Part shown: in pieces, positions 49,419 through 57,600 of the stretch
Numbering within the stretch: the stretch's first letter is position 1
Layout: every line of letters starts with the position of its first letter
Assembly (NCBI GenBank): GCA_034429215.1
Contig: DAOUGI010000076.1
Location: forward strand, 12,456 to 76,455
Length of the DNA: 64,000 nt
Direction of reading: 5' to 3'
From: JAFGOG01 sp034429215
Lineage (GTDB): Bacteria > Chloroflexota > Anaerolineae > JAAYZQ01
The notes under the pieces: model-generated
Database searches by the model: none
Seen by the model: only the letters and a program-made list of their open reading frames with translations
Told to the model about the DNA's origin: nothing
Program-made: the position numbers and the translations under genes

Positions 49419-51290
49419 ATGGCAAAGTTAGGTGGGTATGTGGGCAAGATCCTCAGGGTGGACCTTACCGGGGAGCGGATTACCGAGGAAACGCTGCCGG
49501 AGGCTACCTTGAGGAAGTATCTTGGTGGAACGGGGCTGGGCGTCAAGATCATGTACGATGAGGTTCCTGCTGGCGTCGAATGGTCCGACCCGGCGAATCG
49601 CCTGATCTGGCTGACCGGGCCTCTGAGCGGCACCAAGGCGCCCGGCTCAGGACAGTATGCGGTGGCGACAAAGGGTCCTCTGACCAACCTGTTCGTTTCC
49701 TCACAGAGCAATGGGTTCTTTGGCGCCAGGCTGCGGTTCGCCGGATACGACGCGATCATCGTTCAGGGCGCGGCCAAGAGGTGGGTGTACCTGTATGTGC
49801 ACGATGGCGTTGCCGAGCTCCGCGATGCCGCTCATCTCCTGGGCAAAGACACCTGGGAGACCCAGGAGCTGCTCCCCAAGGAGGTCGGGGACGACAAGGC
49901 CAGTGTCTCCTGCATCGGGCCGGCGGGCGAGAACCTGGTCAAGTATGCCTGCATCTGCTGCGATAAAGGGCACGTCGCCTCCACCAACGGCTGCGGCGCC
50001 GTCATGGGCTCCAAGAAGCTCAAAGCAGTCGTGGTGCACGGCAAGGCCGCGGTGCCCATCCATGACAAGACCAAGTTCAACGAGCTGCTCAAGCAGTGGT
50101 GGAAGGAGGACGACGACACGATTTGGGGCATGCTGATTCCTACCATGGGCACGAGCGGCCAGTTGACAGCCTCCGCCAGTATGGGCATGGCTCCGGTGAG
50201 AAACCTGACCGCCTATGATTGGCCGGAGCAGGATCGGTTCAATGGAGATGCTTTGCGAGAGTACTACAACGGGAAACCTCGTCCCTGCTATGCCTGCAGG
50301 TGGGGCCATTGCCACCAGATCGAGCTCAAGTCAGGGCCCCACAAAGGGGTGATCGTAGAGGAGGCAGAGTACGAGGGCACCCAGGCATTCAGCTGCCAGA
50401 TCGGCAACATGGATAACGTCGACGCCATGGAGTGGCTGAACCACGTCAACGATGGGCTGGGGATGGACCTCAAGGAGCAGGCGTGGGTTTTGGGCATGGC
50501 CATGGAGTGCTACAACAAGGGTCTCATCACCAAGAAGGACACCGGCGGCCTGGACCTGACCTGGGGCAATGTCGAGGGCGTCGAGGCCTTGCTGCACAAG
50601 ATTGCCAGGCGCGACGGCTTTGGCGACGTGCTGGCCGAGGGGGTTATGAGGGCAGCCTTCAAGATCGGCGGCGACGCTCCCAAGTTTGCGGTCTACACCC
50701 ACAAGGGCAACGGGCCCCATATGATGGACCCCAGGGCGCTGTGGAGCATTTCCTTCGGAATGGCGATCTCCGACATGGGCTCCGGTTACGCTTCGGACAT
50801 GGGCGACCAGGGAGACCTGATGGGTCCTCTGGGTGACATCAACGTTCTGGATCCCGACAATGCTTTCAACGCGGAAATAGTCGCCAAAGCTCAGGCCATA
50901 ATGGCTTGCAGAGGGCACTTTATCGACTGCCTGGGGGTGTGCATGTTCCTTTCCGGGGTGCCCTGGGAGACCGTCGCCGGCGCCGTAAGCGCAGCGACGG
51001 GGTGGGACTTTACCTGGAGGGAGGCGGCGGGCGTCGGCGAAAGGGTCCTGAACCTGATGCGCGCCTTCAACGTCCGGCATGGAGAAACCCGGGAGCACAA
51101 CTCGGTTTCCCCGCGCATCCTCGAGCCGCCCCTGGATGGTCCGGCGAAGGATATCAGCGTCGGCGAAAAGTGGGACGAGATGGTCGATACCTACTATGAA
51201 ACCAGGGGCTGGGACAAAGAGGGCCGGCCTCTTCCCGAGACCCTGGCACGGCTGGAACTGGAGGACGTCGCCGGGGAGCTGTGGCCGTAG
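49419..51290 (+). CDS. Aldehyde:ferredoxin oxidoreductase family tungstoenzyme
   Basis: The 623-residue protein is full length for the AOR family. The N-terminal domain has GYVGKILRVDLTGERI, LRKYLGGTGLGVKIM, TGPLSGTKAPGSGQYAVATK and GFFGARLRFAGYDAIIVQG. NGCGAVMGSKKLKAVVVHG follows. The cluster-binding region CYACRWGHC and the later DCLGVCMF supply the four cysteines expected for the 4Fe-4S cluster; CxxC is followed by a four-residue gap. These enzymes hold a bis-pterin tungsten cofactor and oxidise aldehydes, or reduce acids or aromatic CoA esters, with ferredoxin. The substrate is not evident. The associated MoaD-like and radical SAM genes support a tungsten enzyme. GGGGAGG precedes the ATG. 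Confidence 0.92.
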   Translation: MAKLGGYVGKILRVDLTGERITEETLPEATLRKYLGGTGLGVKIMYDEVPAGVEWSDPANRLIWLTGPLSGTKAPGSGQYAVATKGPLTNLFVSSQSNGFFGARLRFAGYDAIIVQGAAKRWVYLYVHDGVAELRDAAHLLGKDTWETQELLPKEVGDDKASVSCIGPAGENLVKYACICCDKGHVASTNGCGAVMGSKKLKAVVVHGKAAVPIHDKTKFNELLKQWWKEDDDTIWGMLIPTMGTSGQLTASASMGMAPVRNLTAYDWPEQDRFNGDALREYYNGKPRPCYACRWGHCHQIELKSGPHKGVIVEEAEYEGTQAFSCQIGNMDNVDAMEWLNHVNDGLGMDLKEQAWVLGMAMECYNKGLITKKDTGGLDLTWGNVEGVEALLHKIARRDGFGDVLAEGVMRAAFKIGGDAPKFAVYTHKGNGPHMMDPRALWSISFGMAISDMGSGYASDMGDQGDLMGPLGDINVLDPDNAFNAEIVAKAQAIMACRGHFIDCLGVCMFLSGVPWETVAGAVSAATGWDFTWREAAGVGERVLNLMRAFNVRHGETREHNSVSPRILEPPLDGPAKDISVGEKWDEMVDTYYETRGWDKEGRPLPETLARLELEDVAGELWP

Positions 51291-51354
51291 AAGCCTGGCT
51301 GCTTCGGGGCATGCAGGTCGCTTTCACAAACAGCAGCAATCTATGGAGGGACAA

Positions 51355-52233
51355 ATGAAAAGACTGAAAGGCAAGGTAGCAGTGATCACAGGCGCCGCGA
51401 GTGGCCTGGGACGCGCCCTGGCCGAGCGCGCTGCGCAGGAGGGTATGAAGGTTGTCCTGGCGGATATTGACAAAAAGGCCCTCGCCAAAACGGAGAAGGA
51501 CCTGACAGCGTCCGGGGCGTCTGTGTTGGCGGTAGTGACCGACGTTTCCAAGGTCGAGGATGTGCAGGCGCTGGTCAAAAAGGCCCTCGACACGTTTGGT
51601 GCAGTCCACCTGGTGTGCAACGCGGCCGCGGTCCATTGCCCCAAGCCGCTCGCGCAGGCCACCCTGGCCGACTGGAAATGGGTCAGCGGAGTGAACCTGT
51701 TTGGGGCAGCTTACACTCTCAACATTCTCGTCCCCATCATGATCAAGCAAGACACCGAGTGTCACATCGTGAACGTAGCACCGGTCTACGGGGGATTCTA
51801 CGCTCTACCATACAACGGAATCTACAATGTCAGCGAGTACGGCGTCGTAACCATGTCGGAGATACTGTCCATCGAGCTGGCCGACAAGTATCCCAAGATC
51901 GGCGTCACACTTCTCGCTCCCGAGTATGCCGGCCCGGCCATTCTCGACAGCGAACGGCATCGTCCGGCCGAGCTGCGGAACGCCGCGGCGGAAGATACGG
52001 GCGGGGAAGCGTTCCCCCACCTGGACGAGATCAACAACATGATTCGGGCGATGAGTCGGGCAGAAACGCCTCCCGCGCAACTGGCGGAGATGGCCTTTGA
52101 CGCCATCCGCGAGAACAGGTTCTATATCTTTCCGCACCCGGGCTCCAAAGTGCTCATGCGCGAGCGGCTGGCGCACATCGACGATCAGAGCAACCCGGTG
52201 AACATCTTTGAGCTCATGGGCGTTACCGGCTAG
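51355..52233 (+). CDS. SDR-family protein with degenerate catalytic residues
   Basis: The 292-residue protein has a normal Rossmann fingerprint (VITGAASGLG, residues 10-19), VVLADID and a CNAA motif in place of NNAG. The catalytic region reads IVNVAPVYGG and Y157-N-V-S-E161. The active-site Ser is replaced and the YxxxK lysine is Glu. The neighbouring paralogue keeps NTSS and YCVSK. A classical dehydrogenase mechanism is therefore unlikely; NAD(P) binding, a non-catalytic partner role in a heteromer, or altered chemistry are possible. The start at 51355 has GGAGGG four bases upstream. It lies 64 bp after the AOR gene. Confidence 0.85.
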   Translation: MKRLKGKVAVITGAASGLGRALAERAAQEGMKVVLADIDKKALAKTEKDLTASGASVLAVVTDVSKVEDVQALVKKALDTFGAVHLVCNAAAVHCPKPLAQATLADWKWVSGVNLFGAAYTLNILVPIMIKQDTECHIVNVAPVYGGFYALPYNGIYNVSEYGVVTMSEILSIELADKYPKIGVTLLAPEYAGPAILDSERHRPAELRNAAAEDTGGEAFPHLDEINNMIRAMSRAETPPAQLAEMAFDAIRENRFYIFPHPGSKVLMRERLAHIDDQSNPVNIFELMGVTG

Positions 52234-52280
52234 CCATGGACCGGCGCACATGATGGCGACAGATTGACGAGGAGGGAAAA

Positions 52281-53153
52281 GTGAAAGACTTTAAAGGCAA
52301 AGTAGCGGTCATCACCGGCTCCGCCAGTGGCATGGGCCGCGCCGTGGCCGAGCGTGCTGCCCGGGAGGGGATGAAAGTCGTTTTGGCCGACGTCGAGCAA
52401 AAGGCCCTGGACAAAGCCGAGGGTGAGCTGAAAGCGACAGGAGCGGAAGTTCTGGCCGTCAGGACCGATGTCTCCAAGCCCGAGGCCCTGCAGGACCTGG
52501 CCCACAAGACGCTGGACAGGTTTGGCGCCGTGCATCTGCTGCACAACAACGCCGGTGTCGGCGGCGGCGCCGCGTTCTGGGAGACCAGCCTGCGCGACTG
52601 GCATTGGATCATGGGCGTCAACTTCTGGGGGCCTATCCATGGCATCTGGGCCTTCCTCCCCATTATGCTCAAGCAGGACACCGAGTGCCACATCGTGAAC
52701 ACATCCTCGATGGGCGGGCTGCTCTCCGCCCCGTACACGGGGACACCCTACTGCGTGAGCAAGTTCGGGGTGACGGCCCTCTCTGAGACGCTGCTGCACG
52801 AGCTGACCTTGATGGGGGCCAAGATCGGCGTCTCTGTTCTCTGTCCGGGGCAGGTCAATACCAACATCGGCAGGCCGGAGCGCAATCGTCCGGCCGATCT
52901 GGCGAATGACCCGAGGTGGGACAAAAAGATCAGCGAGCTGGCCCATGTCCAGGCTCTCCACGCGATGGCGGCCGATCCGTCTACAGGCATGGATCCCGAA
53001 CAGGTGGCTGACCTGGTCTTTGATGGCATCATGGAGAACAAATTCTACATCTACACCCATCCAGAGTGGATGATGGGGGCGGCAATGCGGGCAGACGAGC
53101 TCCTCAACCAGCGCAACCCCACCAGCATGGTGTCCGCATTGCTGCAGGGGTAA
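52281..53153 (+). CDS. SDR-family dehydrogenase with intact active site
   Basis: The 290-residue protein has VITGSASGMG, VVLADVE, NNAGVGGG, IVNTSSMGGLLS and the catalytic YCVSK. SKFGVTALSETLLHEL then VSVLCPGQVNTNI follow. It is a close paralogue of the preceding gene, with shared DTECHIVN and C-terminal FYIYTHPEWM-type blocks. It probably interconverts an alcohol and a carbonyl feeding or following the aldehyde oxidoreductase; the substrate is not known. The start is a GTG after GAGGAGGGAAAA. Confidence 0.92.
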   Translation: MKDFKGKVAVITGSASGMGRAVAERAAREGMKVVLADVEQKALDKAEGELKATGAEVLAVRTDVSKPEALQDLAHKTLDRFGAVHLLHNNAGVGGGAAFWETSLRDWHWIMGVNFWGPIHGIWAFLPIMLKQDTECHIVNTSSMGGLLSAPYTGTPYCVSKFGVTALSETLLHELTLMGAKIGVSVLCPGQVNTNIGRPERNRPADLANDPRWDKKISELAHVQALHAMAADPSTGMDPEQVADLVFDGIMENKFYIYTHPEWMMGAAMRADELLNQRNPTSMVSALLQG

Positions 53154-53257
53154 AGCTAGCTCGGAGAGAGCATGAGGGGGCATCCTGCCCCCTCGACTGG
53201 CCGGATTCTGCACGGTCTGAGCATGGAACCGGTGGGTGTCCACGGAAGAGGCGATCG

Positions 53258-53560
53258 TTGGCGAGAGTCGAGCTGCGGGTGTATCCGCCGTTTTCATACA
53301 GGATCTCTTCCAAGCAAGTGGGAGCTCTTGTCCTGGAGCAAGAGATCAACCAGGGTGAGACTCTGGGAGACCTGCTCGCCAGGTTGGAGAACGGCGATCA
53401 TCGAGCGTGGCAGGGTATCTTTGATGCCCAGACGGGTCAGCTGCAGCCGGCTGTCATGAGCATCTTGAACAACACGCTCTTGTCACGCTCTGTGGCATCC
53501 CAGACACCCTTGTCGGATGGCGACCAGATAGCCTTCCGTATCATCTATAGCGGAGGTTGA
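53258..53560 (+). CDS. MoaD-like ubiquitin-fold protein ending in Gly-Gly
   Basis: The 100-residue protein begins at a TTG (MARVELRVYPPFS) and ends DGDQIAFRIIYSGG. The diglycine terminus, VELRVYPPF first strand, GETLGDLLARL helix and LSDGDQI turn are those of MoaD/ThiS-type sulfur carriers. MoaD-like proteins encoded next to AOR enzymes are thought to serve the pterin dithiolene of the tungsten cofactor. The middle (EQEINQGETL ... WQGIFDAQTGQLQPAVMSILNN) fits a longer MoaD variant. The frame is open further upstream to 53066, but GGAAGAGGCGA before the TTG supports the shorter start. Confidence 0.78.
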   Translation: MARVELRVYPPFSYRISSKQVGALVLEQEINQGETLGDLLARLENGDHRAWQGIFDAQTGQLQPAVMSILNNTLLSRSVASQTPLSDGDQIAFRIIYSGG

Positions 53561-53674
53561 TTCTCCGCTCTTATAAGTGCGGTTCAACGGTTGATGTGGG
53601 CGACGACTATGCCGCGCGGCCGGTCGGGTGGCTGCGCAAGAATAGTACAATACTTTCTACAGGAGAAAATGGAA

Positions 53675-53890
53675 ATGGCCAAGTTCTCAATCGACAGCAA
53701 GATGGGCGACTTGATGAAGGAGCCCAAGGCACTCGCGATTCTGGAAGAGTACTACCCGGGGATGTCGGCGGACAAGAGAATGAAAATGGTGGCGGCGATG
53801 ACCCTCAAGGCGCTGGCCAAGTTCCCCCAGGCGGGCGAGATCGGCAAGCATATCGAGGAAATCGACGCCAGGCTGCAGGCCATCGAATAG
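53675..53890 (+). CDS. Small helical protein in the AOR cluster
   Basis: The 71-residue protein opens FSIDSKMGDLMKEPKALAIL and ends IGKHIEEIDARLQAIE, with a methionine/lysine-rich central helix. It resembles the short helical domain found at the C-terminus of some esterases and glycosidases (pattern: GELL..P.....L....P......M......L). The role here is unknown. AGGAG at 53661-53665 favours ATG 53675; ATG 53669 is the alternative. Confidence 0.6.
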   Translation: MAKFSIDSKMGDLMKEPKALAILEEYYPGMSADKRMKMVAAMTLKALAKFPQAGEIGKHIEEIDARLQAIE

Positions 53891-54180
53891 CAGTCACGAA
53901 AAGACACAGATCGTCTTGCCGCCCTCTCCACGCCTAGCGGCATCACCGCGAGCACAGCCGTAGGCTGGTCATCGGCGGGCTGCGCGCCCGGCGCGGAGTA
54001 CCCCAACGAGCTGATACCGTTGCCAGGGCATCTGCTCCGCGCCGGGGTCGTCGGAGATTGATCGAGGGCATACGCTTTCGTTCCGTATGCCCTGTTTGTG
54101 TTCCCTATTGCCGGCTGAGGGTTCAAGAGCTGGAAGGAGACCCAAGTGAGCGGTGCTCGCCTCGGATTCTGGAGGCAAAC

Positions 54181-55467
54181 GTGAGTCGTTACCTATCCGA
54201 AAAGTTGGATGGCGCGGGACGGATCACGTTGTCGGAAGAACAGCTCGGCCGGTTGGGGCTAGGCCCAGGCGATGAGATCCTGTTGCAGGAGACTGCGAAT
54301 GGACTGGTGATCCTGCCGCTCGATCCACCACTGGGTAAGGTATACGTAGAGCCGACCACGCGCTGCAATCTGCACTGCCCAATGTGCGTGCGGCAGTACT
54401 GGGATGAGCCGGTGGCCGATCTGTCCTGGGCGGCCTACGAGCGGCTCATCGCGGGGCTGCGCGAGATGGGGACATGCCAGCGGATGGCTTTCTGGGGTTT
54501 CGGCGAGCCGCTGCTGCACCCTGACATCGTCCGCATGGTCGCCGAGGCCCACCACCTTGGCATTGAAACCGAGATAATCACCAATGGCTTCCTCCTGGAC
54601 GATGCTTTGGCAAAGGGGCTCATCGAGGCAGGCCTTGATACGATCGTGTTTTCGATCGACGGCACGTCAATAAGGCCCATTGGCCATCCCGGTTCCGAGA
54701 CAGACCTGGCTATCGTTGTGGAAAAGATCAAGCGATTCCGCACAGTCGCGGCGCTTTATTGCCGAGACGTGGTCCGAAGCGACATCTGCGCGCAGGTAAT
54801 TGACGAGCCCGAGATTGGCCTGGAATTCGTGGCGACCTTGGAGAACATCGAGGAGCTGCCGAGACTGCGTGAGCTGGCCCGTTCGGTCGGAGCCAAGTTC
54901 ATCCTGGTGTCCAACCTCCTCCCCTACACTCCGGAGATGACCGACCAGATCCTCTACCGTAAGTCAACGGGGCGCTGGACTCCGGCCACTCGTCTCGAGC
55001 GACGGGCGGACATTACAGTTGGCAGGATGGACAGCAGGGCCGAATACCTGGGGCCATTGGCGGCGGTGGTGGCCGGTGCTGCAGTCATCGATGTATCGGC
55101 GAACGGGGGGGGCCGATCCGGCGGGTACTGTCGTTTTGTGGGTGAGGGAGCGGTGGCCGTCTCCAGCGATGGGTCCGTTAGCCCGTGCGTTGCGCTCATG
55201 CACTCCTACCGGTGCTACATCCTGGGACGCGAGAAACAGATTCGGCGCTACGTCGTGGGAAACATCGGTGTCGAGGATCTTGTAGATATTTGGCAAAAGC
55301 GCGACTTGGTCGACTTTCGCAAGCGGGTGCAGGTATTCGACTTCCCAGCATGTTCAGAGTGCGGTGGCTGCGATCTGGCCGAGACGAACGAGGAGGATTG
55401 TGAAGGCAATCCATTTCCCGTATGTGGAGACTGTCTATGGGGCAAAGGGATAATCCGATGCCCGTGA
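54181..55467 (+). CDS. Radical SAM/SPASM protein, probable tungsten-oxidoreductase maturase
   Basis: The 428-residue protein starts with a SpoVT/AbrB-like segment (KLDGAGRITLSEEQLGRLGL, about 6-50). The radical SAM domain follows with CNLHCPMC (CxxxCxxC), WGFGEPLLHPDI and TEIITNGFLLDD. A C-terminal SPASM-like cysteine set (CSECGGCDLAETNEEDCEGN, then CGDCLWG) closes it. Radical SAM proteins of this layout next to AOR-type enzymes are annotated as tungsten cofactor oxidoreductase maturases. GGAGGCAAAC fixes the GTG start at 54181; the open frame upstream to 54058 lacks a ribosome site. It ends the AOR cluster. Confidence 0.85.
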   Translation: MSRYLSEKLDGAGRITLSEEQLGRLGLGPGDEILLQETANGLVILPLDPPLGKVYVEPTTRCNLHCPMCVRQYWDEPVADLSWAAYERLIAGLREMGTCQRMAFWGFGEPLLHPDIVRMVAEAHHLGIETEIITNGFLLDDALAKGLIEAGLDTIVFSIDGTSIRPIGHPGSETDLAIVVEKIKRFRTVAALYCRDVVRSDICAQVIDEPEIGLEFVATLENIEELPRLRELARSVGAKFILVSNLLPYTPEMTDQILYRKSTGRWTPATRLERRADITVGRMDSRAEYLGPLAAVVAGAAVIDVSANGGGRSGGYCRFVGEGAVAVSSDGSVSPCVALMHSYRCYILGREKQIRRYVVGNIGVEDLVDIWQKRDLVDFRKRVQVFDFPACSECGGCDLAETNEEDCEGNPFPVCGDCLWGKGIIRCP

Positions 55468-55587
55468 AGGTAGGGCACACGCACTGAGCGCCAGGTCTTG
55501 GTCCGCCTGCATCAGGCCATCCTGACCACAGTTCGGCACATGCCCGGTGCCACACACTTTCCGGGCTCCTGATGAACGCCCGAGGTT

Positions 55588-55606
55588 GTCGCCCTGGAAG
55601 GGCGAC
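55588..55606. other. Stem-loop between convergent gene ends
   Basis: GTCGCCC and GGGCGAC pair perfectly around TGGAA in the 192-bp gap between the radical SAM gene and the converging corrinoid protein gene. No T-tract is present on either side, so termination is only possible, not shown. Confidence 0.3.
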
Positions 55607-55659
55607 CCAAGAGACGGCGGGATACAGTCAAGCTGTGAGTTGATTGCCGCCGGTGCATA

Positions 55660-56280
55660 CTAGAGCAGCGAGCGAACCAGCTTGACGGCCTGGGCGGCGT
55701 CGTTGCCGTAGCCGTCGGCGCCAATCTGCTCCGCATACATCTTGGACACCGGAGAGCCGCCGATGATCACCTTGACCTTGTCGCGTAGGCCCTGGCGCTT
55801 GAGCTCGTCGACCACATCCTGCATGCCGAGCATGGTGGTGGTCAGCAGGCTTGACATGCCCAGCACCTGCGGCTCGTGGTCACGGACCGCCTGGGCAAAG
55901 GCCTCCGAGGACACGTCTACCCCGAGGTCGATGACCGTAAACCCAGAGCTCTCCAGCATGAACCCCACCAGGCTCTTGCCGATGTCATGCACATCTCCGC
56001 GCACGGTGCCCAGCACCACGGTGCCCTGCGATTGCCTGTCCCCGGAGGCCAGACTGGGCGCCAGGACGGCCATACCCAACTTGAAGGCTTCGCCGGCCCC
56101 CATCAGCTCGGGCAAAAAGTACTCGCCCGACTCAAAGCGATCGCCGCAGGTATTGAGCCCAGCCATCATGGCCTCGAGAAGGTCCTTGGGGTTCTCCCCC
56201 GCGGCAAGGGCATTGGTGATCATATCCTCGATGTCGTAGACGTTGCCTTCGGTGACGCCCGCTGCAATTGCCGTGTTCAT
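55660..56280 (-). CDS. Corrinoid-binding protein (MtaC/MtbC type)
   Basis: The 206-residue protein has the helical cap (about 1-85; LPELMGAGEAFKLGMAVLAP) and a Rossmann-like B12-binding domain. The lower-ligand motif is DVHDIGKS (His98), with VIDLGVDVS, MSSLLTTTMLGMQDVVDEL and the GG of VIIGGSPVS. Such proteins shuttle methyl groups between a substrate:corrinoid methyltransferase and a second methyltransferase. The CGGGAGGTACTAGG ribosome site sets the start at 56280. It lies one base after the UroD-family gene, so the two form an operon. Confidence 0.93.
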   Translation of the reverse strand: MNTAIAAGVTEGNVYDIEDMITNALAAGENPKDLLEAMMAGLNTCGDRFESGEYFLPELMGAGEAFKLGMAVLAPSLASGDRQSQGTVVLGTVRGDVHDIGKSLVGFMLESSGFTVIDLGVDVSSEAFAQAVRDHEPQVLGMSSLLTTTMLGMQDVVDELKRQGLRDKVKVIIGGSPVSKMYAEQIGADGYGNDAAQAVKLVRSLL

Positions 56281-56281
56281 C

Positions 56282-57475
56282 CTAGTACCTCCCGTATTTC
56301 TCGACGAGTTGGAAGACATAGTTGGCCTTTTCTACACTGGCCCCTGGTGGCACCGAAGCGATCGAGACCATGAGATTCGCTCTGACTTCTGTCGCCATCC
56401 TGCAGATGCGCTGTACCGTGGCGTCGAGTTGCGCCTCGCTGGCATCGCGCAGGTACTTGCCATGCACCATGTACATGTAGCTCTGCTTGTACTTCTTGGC
56501 CAGCTCCAGCATGGGGCGATCGTACTCCGGCAGGGTTACGCCCTCCGGCGTCTGTGGGAAGATATAGTTGCTGAGCCCTCCAAATCCCTTGCCGAGCACC
56601 GGATCCTGCAGGTTCTGCTCTACCTCCTCAGGTGAAGGCACGTTGTAACCGGGGTTCACTTTCTTACCCAAGGCCTCCCACACGCGGACCCGGTAGGGGT
56701 GCACGTACTTGAAATAGTCCTCACGGCTCATGATCGGCTTGGCCGCGTACTGATCGACCAGTGCCGAGCCCATCAGCGACAAGCCGTTCTCCTCCGCCAG
56801 TTGGAAGAGCCGGATGGACAGCTGTGTGGTCAACTCCATGATGGCCGGATAGATATCCGGATTCCCGAAGCGCCTGATCTTGTCCCGCACGGCCTGATCC
56901 TTGGCTTTGGTGTAGTCCCTGTGTATGCGCAAGTCCGTAGGCAGCTCCCGGTCACCCCTCAGCAGCATGGCCAGGTCCCAGGGGCCATCCATCATCACCA
57001 GTATCATCGCGTCGGGGTACCGGCGTTGCGCCTCCTTGTTGATGTCAAGGACCATCTTTAGGTAACCGGTTGCCTGCTGTGGAATCTTGATCCTGGCGAT
57101 ATCCTCCTGCTTCTTGATGGGATACTCGATCGGGTAGGGCACTCGCCGCTTCTCAATCTTGAATACCGTGCCGAACTCGGCGGGTCCGACACACATCAGC
57201 CCCAACCAATAGGGTACTGCCACCACGTCCGCCTGTATCCTCTGGCGCACAAGCTCGAACAGCTCCAGGTTGGCGTCCACACTCCTGGATAGCAGCTCAT
57301 AGTCGAACCTGGGGTCCACCAGGTCCGGTTCCACATTGGTGGCTGCCAGAAAGGTGGCAGGGCGGTCGGCCAGCGTGATGGCCGAAACCATGAACCTCTC
57401 CAGTCCGGTCAGCGTGCCCAGGTGCAGCTTGTGCTTCACCAGGGCCTTGCCCATGGTAAATATCGGATTCGGCAT
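56282..57475 (-). CDS. UroD-family corrinoid methyltransferase
   Basis: The 397-residue protein reads as a uroporphyrinogen-decarboxylase-fold methyltransferase. Blocks are RVPYPIEYPIKKQEDIARIK, ILVMMDGPWDLAMLLRG, LIRLF-like SIRLFQLAEENG, DYFKYVHPYRVRVWEALGK and YMVHGKYLRDAS. Family members (MtaA, MtbA, CmuA and many O- or N-demethylases) move methyl groups to or from corrinoid proteins. The HxCx(n)C zinc site of MtaA is not obvious; only the histidine in MVHGK is seen, so it may be a substrate:corrinoid rather than a coenzyme methyltransferase. The substrate is unknown. AGGAGGGAAC precedes the ATG. The operator and promoter upstream are described separately. Confidence 0.82.
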   Translation of the reverse strand: MPNPIFTMGKALVKHKLHLGTLTGLERFMVSAITLADRPATFLAATNVEPDLVDPRFDYELLSRSVDANLELFELVRQRIQADVVAVPYWLGLMCVGPAEFGTVFKIEKRRVPYPIEYPIKKQEDIARIKIPQQATGYLKMVLDINKEAQRRYPDAMILVMMDGPWDLAMLLRGDRELPTDLRIHRDYTKAKDQAVRDKIRRFGNPDIYPAIMELTTQLSIRLFQLAEENGLSLMGSALVDQYAAKPIMSREDYFKYVHPYRVRVWEALGKKVNPGYNVPSPEEVEQNLQDPVLGKGFGGLSNYIFPQTPEGVTLPEYDRPMLELAKKYKQSYMYMVHGKYLRDASEAQLDATVQRICRMATEVRANLMVSIASVPPGASVEKANYVFQLVEKYGRY

Positions 57476-57527
57476 CGTTCCCTCCTATAGGATTCGCACG
57501 CGTGCCGCTGCCGCGGCTTGTATTGAG

Positions 57528-57570
57528 AGTATAGCACGAGGGAGCGGCTGTGTCTGTTGCCCGGACAACA
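57528..57570 (-). promoter_or_regulatory. Class II Crp/Fnr-type promoter of the methyltransferase operon
   Basis: On the minus strand a TATACT -10 box (57533-57528) predicts a start at about 57521. A perfect 5-6-5 inverted repeat, TGTTG-N6-CAACA (57570-57555), is centred at 57562.5, exactly -41.5 from that start. There is no good -35 box. This is the class II activator geometry of Crp/Fnr proteins (TGTGA-N6-TCACA format). The gene just upstream encodes a Crp/Fnr-type regulator. Confidence 0.7.
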
Positions 57571-57600
57571 CTGTGCCAGGCCGCGCCGGCAGCGGAGAAG

